This document shows positions 58,078 through 64,000 of a stretch of 64,000 nt of DNA, piece after piece. Below the pieces are notes generated by a model, which ran no database searches, was not told where the DNA came from, and worked only from the letters and a program-made list of their open reading frames with translations. The number at the start of each line of letters is the position of its first letter. Within the stretch, counting starts at the first letter, position 1. The stretch is taken from the NCBI RefSeq assembly GCF_011075055.1, contig NC_058147.1, forward strand, positions 11,842,001-11,906,000. Direction: 5' to 3'. The position numbers were made by a program, and so were the translations under genes. The DNA is from Mangifera indica (lineage: Eukaryota > Streptophyta > Magnoliopsida > Sapindales > Anacardiaceae).

Positions 58078-59527
58078 TGTTGACTCAATGAGTCATTATG
58101 CTCTTATTTTGATGATAACAAACTAATATGTTCTTAAACATATTAACTAATGATTTTACTTGAGTGTGAGCTTAAATTGCAAGAATTTATCGAATGGACT
58201 TGAAGGAGTTTCAAGATGGAAATGAAAGACAAGACTTAAGTGAAGAATTTTTGAAGATTTGAAGTAAACTCAAGTTTAGGTAGACATGTTTGTAATTTGG
58301 AGCATTCGCTTTGATTAGAATATTTATTTGCATGGGATACCTCACTTGAAAATTCATTTTCATATCTTTCACTTTTTGGGTTAAAATGTCATTTTTCAAA
58401 CTTATTGGGTTAAGCCAATTTTTTCACTAAAAGTTATTAATTCATTTAAAATGATGAAGTTTTGTGAACTACAATTTCATATCTTAAAGTTGGTTTTGAA
58501 AGAATTTTCAAAAATGGGTTAAATTGTCACTTTTCAAAGTTTTAGGGGTCAAATATGATTTTTGAAAATTTAGGGGGTAAAAATAATAAAATTCGGTCAA
58601 CTGAATTTGACCGACCGAATCAGCTTATGAATTGTCTAGAAGCCATGTATTTTGGCTTCCAAAAATTCGGTCAACCAAATTAAATTCGGTCGACCAAATT
58701 TTGGTTTGAATTTTTCCAACGGCTAGTGCCACGTAAGCTCCACGAAAGTGCCACGTCACATCCGATTGACCGAATTACATCCGGTCAACCAAATTGTGCA
58801 TTTTCTGGAAAACTAAAACGGCTATCTTTCTGCACAACAGTAACTTTCCTCATTTTCCCTTATATAAACCCAATCAAATTCATTCGAAAAGAACTTTTGC
58901 CACCAAAAACTTTCATATATTTGAGAGCAAATTAGTTTTGAGCTATTCACTTGCAAATTCTTTTCTTTAATCAAAACCCTTGCTCATACAATTTGTAATT
59001 TCATTTGCATTGGGTTGTACTAAACTTCAACTTTCATATACACTCTTTGAGAGAGATCATATTTCAATTTCGTACTAAAATTCATGCTATAAAAGAGTGA
59101 GGTTCACTCTTGGAGGGATTAGAAAATCTCTAGTGAGAGAAATTGAGTTTCAACATTTGTAAAGGTTAATAGCACCTTGGAAGCTATTTTGGTTGTGAAG
59201 AAAAGCTTGGTTGAGGTTTTGGTCAACCAAGGATTAGTAGAATACTCCAAGGGAGAAAGCTTGGAGGAGTGGACGTAGGCCGGGTTGAGCTGAACCACTA
59301 TACATCGCGTGATTGATTTTCTCTTCCCTTAAACTCATACTTTATGTTATGTTATTTTGATTGTGTTGGTTATTTGAAATATTTTAGTTATTCTCACAAA
59401 TTGGATTAGAAATAGATAATATTAATTGATTTGAATAAATTATGCTAACTCTCTAATAAGGTAAAGATTGTTTTAAATTACCGAATTCACCCCCCCTCCC
59501 CCCCCTCTTAGGCCATTCGATCCTACA
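58078..59527 (+). repeat. Sirevirus-like 3' LTR
   Basis: It is 1450 bp, about 48 bases longer than the 5' LTR. The difference includes two small tandem duplications in U3 (about 58670-58700 and 58727-58750) and a C-rich stretch near 59488-59503. TATATAAA is at 58861-58868. Confidence 0.92.
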
Positions 59528-59532
59528 TTTTA

Positions 59533-59917
59533 ATTAAAGGAAAAAGTGCTAAAGCGTGTTTAAGAGGGAAAAAAACAAAGTATGACTTGTAAATTGTAGG
59601 TGTTTTTTATAATGAATAAAAATCAAAATTATATTTCCTCAAAGATGAAATTCATGCAATGCTTTAATTTTCTTATCTACGTGGCAGAAAATTTAAGAAA
59701 AGTATGATTATTTGTTAACAAGTGTGCTTACCAATTACCATTAAATATTTGAGAATCGATAAACTTTTTTTAACTTTCTTTTTCTCAATTATTTATATTT
59801 ACACATTGAAAATTTATTAGAAGTTTGCATGATTACATTAAAGGTTGTCTCACTTTCTTTGTTTTGTTTCCCTTAAGAAATCGAGAGAAAGTAAAATATT
59901 ATTCATAATAAATTAAA
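59533..59917 (+). repeat. repeat block e (P4, second copy)
   Basis: Colinear with 40030-40426. The Sirevirus-like insertion lies between this copy and block d. Confidence 0.7.
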
Positions 59918-60603
59918 GGCCAAAAGACTTATTCCCACCTAAGATTTAGTCCATCCTCAAACTCTCACTCACAATGTTTTAAAAATTCAAATGCTCATTC
60001 ATCATTCAACTTCTATTAAATTTTTCTATTAGAGTTATGAGGTTAAAATATAATTAATCAATAATATAATTTTTATGAAGGACGACCTTTTATCATCCAG
60101 ATCTGGACAATGAAGCATCATCCAGATCTATAAGAAGAGACGAAGGATGACAAAGCATCATCTTTCGTCATGTCTAGACAATGAGACGAAGGACGATGAA
60201 GCATCGTCCTTCGTCTCTTCTTACAGATCTAAACAACGCTTCGTCGTTCAAATCTGGACAATGAAGGGTCGTTTTTCATTATCCTTTGTAGCCAAAGAAG
60301 ACCTACACTTCTTCTTGATCTCCAGTCGGTTTCCTGAGCCACTAGAGATTAAACCTCAAAAGAGGGAAAAGTGAATTTTTTAAAGTTTAATCATGGGAGT
60401 AAATGTGAGTTTTTTAAATTGAGGGTGGAATGATATAAAGTTTTTAGGTTTTAGGATTTATGGATAAAATAACGATTTGACCCCTGCCTCTAATTAAAAA
60501 TTTAGATTATAGTTAGCCTATGAATAACTATTTGGATTTTATATCTGCCATGAATATGATTTTGAATTTCGACTAAGACTTTGGTGGAAAATTATCCTTT
60601 TCC
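59918..60603. mobile_element. chimeric MITE: M3 left end joined to M4-like right end (P4)
   Basis: The same chimera as 40427-41081, so the fusion predates the split of P3 and P4. It contains a perfect 14-base inverted repeat, GACGAAGGACGATG, with a three-base loop, at 60184-60214. Confidence 0.7.
60184..60214. repeat. perfect short hairpin in chimeric MITE
   Basis: GACGAAGGACGATG, loop AAG, CATCGTCCTTCGTC. The P3 version (40694-40724) has mismatches. Confidence 0.8.
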
Positions 60604-60730
60604 TGATTGAATAATGTTGAAATAAAATAAAAAATAAACAATTTAATCATTTAATCACATAACATCACATCATTATATATAAATAAATTAATAAAATTAT
60701 TTATATATATAGTTTTATTTATTAAATATA

Positions 60731-61439
60731 GGGAAAAGTACAATTTTCCACCCAAGTTTCAGTCCAAATTCAAAATTATATCCACAACAGATGAAAAACT
60801 TAAACATTCACTCATGGGCTAACTATCGTCCAAATTTTTACTTAGAAGTAAGGGTAAAATCATTTTTTTACCCATAAACCCTAAAATCTAAAAAATTTAT
60901 ATCATTTACACCCCTTAGTTTAGAAAACTCACATTCACCCGTCATGATTAAACTTTGAAAAATTTACTTTTTTCCCCCTTTCCAGGTTTCATTTTCGGTG
61001 GCTTAGGGAACTAGAAGATGATGGGAAGAAACGAAAGTTTTCTTTGACAAAGGATGACTCTCGTCATCCAGAATGGGAAGACTCAAAAAGAAGGATGATG
61101 TTTTATCATTGAGTCTAGATGACTGTACTTCATCGTCCTTCATAGTCAGATCTGGAAGAAAGATGAAAAACATCGATCGTCAATTAGAATGATGGTGGCT
61201 GGGGAAGGAAACAAACCTTAGAGGTGAAATTTAAACTTTTCAAACTTTGAAGATGGATTGAAATGTTAGTTTTTAAAACCTGGGGGAAAAATAATATCAA
61301 TTTCAAAGTTTTAAGATTTATAGGTAAAATAACGATTTTACCCCTGTCCTTAACTGAAAATTTAGAAGGTAGTTAGTTCATGGGTGGGTGTTTGGGTTTT
61401 CTATGTGTCATAGGTATGATTTTGAGATTAGACTAAAAG
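60731..61439. mobile_element. MITE M4, right end deleted (P4)
   Basis: It starts GGGAAAAGTACAATTTTCC after TTAAATATA and loses its last 20 or so bases at about 61440. The deletion also removes the first part of block X, as seen against 43175-43370. Confidence 0.78.
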
Positions 61440-61737
61440 TTATCTTATCTTATATTTTGTTGTGATATTTATGTATCAAAATTAAAGTTGAACAAGAACA
61501 AATAGTGTCGGTGTATGTGTTTATAATTTTTAACTTTTAATCAGTTAGTTCTTCTGTTTTAAATATGCAAATTTGTACAGCTGCTCAAAGTGAAATTTGA
61601 AGAGAAACTATATATTGAAAAAGAAATGTTTGACAGTAAAATGTCTTATAGATGTAGTTCATGCTTTGATAAACCCGAATCGACCTGATTTGTTTCAAAA
61701 AAAAAATTTAGGGTTTTTTTTCTAATATCCTCTGAAA
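61440..61737 (+). promoter_or_regulatory. upstream region of PPR copy D
   Basis: Closely similar to 43370-43664. The candidate box TATATAT lies at 61609-61615, 129 bases before the ATG. An in-frame TAA five codons before the ATG fixes the start of the gene. Confidence 0.5.
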
Positions 61738-63684
61738 ATGTTTCTTAAAACTTCACTTGTTTCTTCAAAATCATCTTTCAATGTTAGATTTTCATCTTCA
61801 TCTATTCTTTCTTCAGTTTCCCAAAATCAACACACAAAATCACCACCCAAACACTTCTCCACTCTTAAGCACCATTCTCAACTTTATAATTTCCTTCGTG
61901 TAAACCGCAGGTCAGGTAACTTTTCTCTTGATGAAGCTTTTGATTCCTTCAATTATATGATTCATATGCACCCAACTCCTGCTATGTCTTCCTTCAGTAT
62001 TTTGTTTTCTGCACTTGTTAAGAAAAAACATTTTGATCAACTTCTTGTGATGTACACGAGATTCATTTCAGCTGGGTTGTTGCCGGATTTCTTTATTTTG
62101 AATAGTTTAATTGATTGCTTAAGCAAAATGGCACGCGATTCTGATGGTTTTGTAGTTCTTGGGAGTATTTTTAGGAGGGGTTTTTACCCAGACGCTTTGA
62201 CTTTTAGCAATCTGATTAATGGTCTTTGTATGGCGGGCAAGATTAAGAAGGCCATTGATTTTTTCAGGAAAATGGTTTCGGTTGGTTGTAGACCGGATGT
62301 GGTTACAGTTGGGACTTTGATTACTGGGTTGTGTAGAACTGGTAATGTCACTGTTGCCCTTCAGTTGTTTGAAGAAATGAATAACGGGAATGGTGAATTT
62401 GGTGTCATTTGTAAGCCTAATATTGTTTGCTATACTACAATTATTGATGGTCTTTGCAAATGTGGGTTAGTAGACAAGGCAAAGAAACTGTTTTCAGAAA
62501 TGAAGACCAAGGGCATTAATCCAAACGTGATTACTTACAACACTCTAATTTATGGTTTGTGTAATACATCTAATTGGGAGGAGGCTAAAACTTTGTTTAT
62601 AGAGATGTTGGAGGAAGGTGTAAAACCTAATGTGGTGACATTTAGCGTGGTAATTGATAAGCTCTGTATCAATGGAAAGATGGACGAAGCCAATGGGTTG
62701 TTCCAACTAATGATTAATAGAGGTGTTTGTCCCAACACAATAACTTATAGCACACTTTTGAGAGGTTTTTGCTTGGCAGGTCAAATTGATGATGCTAGAA
62801 GGCTATTTGATTCCATGGCAAGTATGGGGTGTAAGCCTGATGTTTTTAGCTACAGTATTTTGATGGATGGTTTATGCTTGACAAATAAAATTGATGATGC
62901 CAAGGAACTTTTAGCCTCAATGTTGAGAATGGGATGCACACCTAATGTAGTTAGCTATAATACTCTGATCAATTGGTATTGCAAGAATAAAAAAATTGAT
63001 GAAGCCTTGAATCTTTATGAGGAAATGACTTCAGAGGGAGTTTGGCCAGATGTTGTTACTTATAGTACCTTGCTATCTGGGTTTTTTATGAACGGTAATG
63101 TCAGACATGCAAAAAAGCTATTTGGTAAGATGCGACTTAGTAATTTGCCTCCCAACTTATTTACATATAGTATTCTTATTGATGGTTATTGCAAAAATGG
63201 TTGTGTTTTGGAGGCTGTTGAGCTGTTCTATACTTTAATAAATCGAAACATTCAACCTAACATCACAACTTTCAATTGTCTCATTAATGGGTTGTGCAAA
63301 ACAGGGAGACTCAATATTGCTTGGGAAATGTTCAACAGATTACATAGTAATGGCTTTGTTCCTAATGTTATTACATATAGCATTATAATGCATGGATTTT
63401 GTAAGGAAGGAAAGTTAGAAATGGCAAGTAAATGTTTCTCAGATATGGAGCAAAATGGTGTTGCGCCAGATTCGGTCACTTTCAATACACTTATGTCTGG
63501 TTTCTTGCAGAATAATGAGACTTTAAAAGTGGTGGAACTTCTTCACAAAATGAAAGAGAGAAATGTGAAACCAGATGCATCCATAGGTTCAATAATATTA
63601 GATTTACTGGGAAAGCACGAAGATTATCGTGAAGTCCTGAATTTGCTACCATCCTTTTCAACCCAAGAACCAACAGGATGTTGA
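61738..63684 (+). CDS. RFL-type P-class PPR protein, copy D (intact)
   Basis: A single-exon gene of 648 codons, the same length as copy C. A Ser/Lys/Arg-rich N-terminus of about 40 residues predicts import into mitochondria. From about residue 81 there are some 15-16 P-class PPR motifs, including '[19 protein letters not shown]' and '[14 protein letters not shown]', ending 'STQEPTGC'. No editing domain is present, as in other RFL proteins, which bind and process or block particular mitochondrial transcripts. Copies C and D differ mainly at the base-reading residues 5 and 35 of the repeats, so their targets probably differ. Linked upstream DNA is shared with copies A and C. It may be a functional restorer-like gene, but its target cannot be read from this window. 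Confidence 0.95.
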   Translation: MFLKTSLVSSKSSFNVRFSSSSILSSVSQNQHTKSPPKHFSTLKHHSQLYNFLRVNRRSGNFSLDEAFDSFNYMIHMHPTPAMSSFSILFSALVKKKHFDQLLVMYTRFISAGLLPDFFILNSLIDCLSKMARDSDGFVVLGSIFRRGFYPDALTFSNLINGLCMAGKIKKAIDFFRKMVSVGCRPDVVTVGTLITGLCRTGNVTVALQLFEEMNNGNGEFGVICKPNIVCYTTIIDGLCKCGLVDKAKKLFSEMKTKGINPNVITYNTLIYGLCNTSNWEEAKTLFIEMLEEGVKPNVVTFSVVIDKLCINGKMDEANGLFQLMINRGVCPNTITYSTLLRGFCLAGQIDDARRLFDSMASMGCKPDVFSYSILMDGLCLTNKIDDAKELLASMLRMGCTPNVVSYNTLINWYCKNKKIDEALNLYEEMTSEGVWPDVVTYSTLLSGFFMNGNVRHAKKLFGKMRLSNLPPNLFTYSILIDGYCKNGCVLEAVELFYTLINRNIQPNITTFNCLINGLCKTGRLNIAWEMFNRLHSNGFVPNVITYSIIMHGFCKEGKLEMASKCFSDMEQNGVAPDSVTFNTLMSGFLQNNETLKVVELLHKMKERNVKPDASIGSIILDLLGKHEDYREVLNLLPSFSTQEPTGC

Positions 63685-64000
63685 TTGTTGAGTAAGTGCA
63701 TTTTCCAGGGGAGTATAGCTTATCAAGAGAGCCCTGGCAAACGTTAAAGTTTCCATGTAAAGGTGTGTGCCAACATTGTAGTGGTGATTGTATTTATGTG
63801 AATCCATTAATGAAGAAGTCATATAATTGAAGTTATAGATTTTGTCTTCATCTCCGTTGATTTGGCTTGACTACCAAGTTGCTATATTAGTATACATCTT
63901 TGTTTCTGACCGTTGCCCATTTTTGTTTTCAAAGGAAAAATGGGCTTTTAAAGTTTGCAAGCAGAATGGAGTTTCAAATTGCGAGTGGAAGACTACTGCT
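63685..64000 (+). repeat. 3' region and tail of PPR copy D, ligase fragment deleted
   Basis: It matches 25119-25370 and then, at about 63936-63942, jumps directly to tail sequence equivalent to 25940. The whole succinyl-CoA ligase fragment is missing; the junction lies in an AAAA run present on both sides of the deletion. The tail runs off the window edge. Confidence 0.75.

Larger units (their letters stand above)
50637..59527 (+). mobile_element. Sirevirus-like Ty1/copia retrotransposon (P4 only)
   Basis: The 8.9-kb element has LTRs at 50637-52038 and 58078-59527, starting TGTTGACTCAATGAG and ending CCTACA. The TSD TTTTA is exact at 50632-50636 and 59528-59532. The primer-binding site TGGTATCAGGGC lies at 52041-52052. 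The gag-pol order (zinc knuckle, protease, integrase, reverse transcriptase, RNase H) is that of copia. Long LTRs, the 1.8-kb region after pol and repeated GGGGGAG tracts before the 3' LTR point to the Sirevirus (SIRE/Maximus) lineage. Stops in gag and a frameshift in integrase make it defective. Confidence 0.93.

Overview
The window is nuclear DNA from a flowering plant, most likely a eudicot. The evidence is AT-rich sequence, intronless restorer-of-fertility-like (RFL) P-class pentatricopeptide repeat (PPR) genes with mitochondrial-type N-termini, plant-type Ty1/copia and Mutator elements, a TRIM and a hAT MITE. The species cannot be named from sequence alone. No rRNA, tRNA or CRISPR was recognised. 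All alignments were done by eye, so identities are qualitative and block edges are good to about 10-30 bases unless a target-site duplication (TSD) fixes them.

Layout. 1-6170: gene-poor DNA with a probable solo gypsy-type LTR (3256-5134, minus strand). 6172-11823: a repeat block ('d') interrupted by a decayed Mutator-like element (MULE, 7021-11823) carrying DUF1985 and transposase remains; its right terminal inverted repeat is split by a fold-back MITE (M1, 11129-11807). From 11824 to the end the window is a diverged array of four periods: P1 about 11.8-28.4 kb, P2 28.45-36.35 kb, P3 36.35-46.93 kb, P4 46.93 kb to the edge. Each period has the order: block e, TRIM or its solo LTR, block X, block G, block d, block e, MITEs, PPR promoter region, PPR gene, fragment of a succinyl-CoA ligase beta-subunit gene, tail.

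The four PPR copies are A (23173-25118, one-base frameshift), B (33714-34488, two large internal deletions), C (43665-45611, intact, 648 aa) and D (61738-63684, intact, 648 aa). C and D are predicted mitochondrial RNA-binding proteins of the type that suppress cytoplasmic male sterility. Their differences concentrate at the two residues of each repeat that read RNA bases, and C carries a diverged patch that looks like gene conversion.

Transposons with exact TSDs give a relative history. The MULE, M1, the TRIM and M3 are older than the amplification. M2 is present in P1 and P2 with a clean empty site in P3 and P4; M4 is in P3 and P4 only. A decayed copia element (13355-18393) is in P1 only and a Sirevirus-like copia (50637-59527) in P4 only. 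All period junctions fall within the right part of the M1 MITE.
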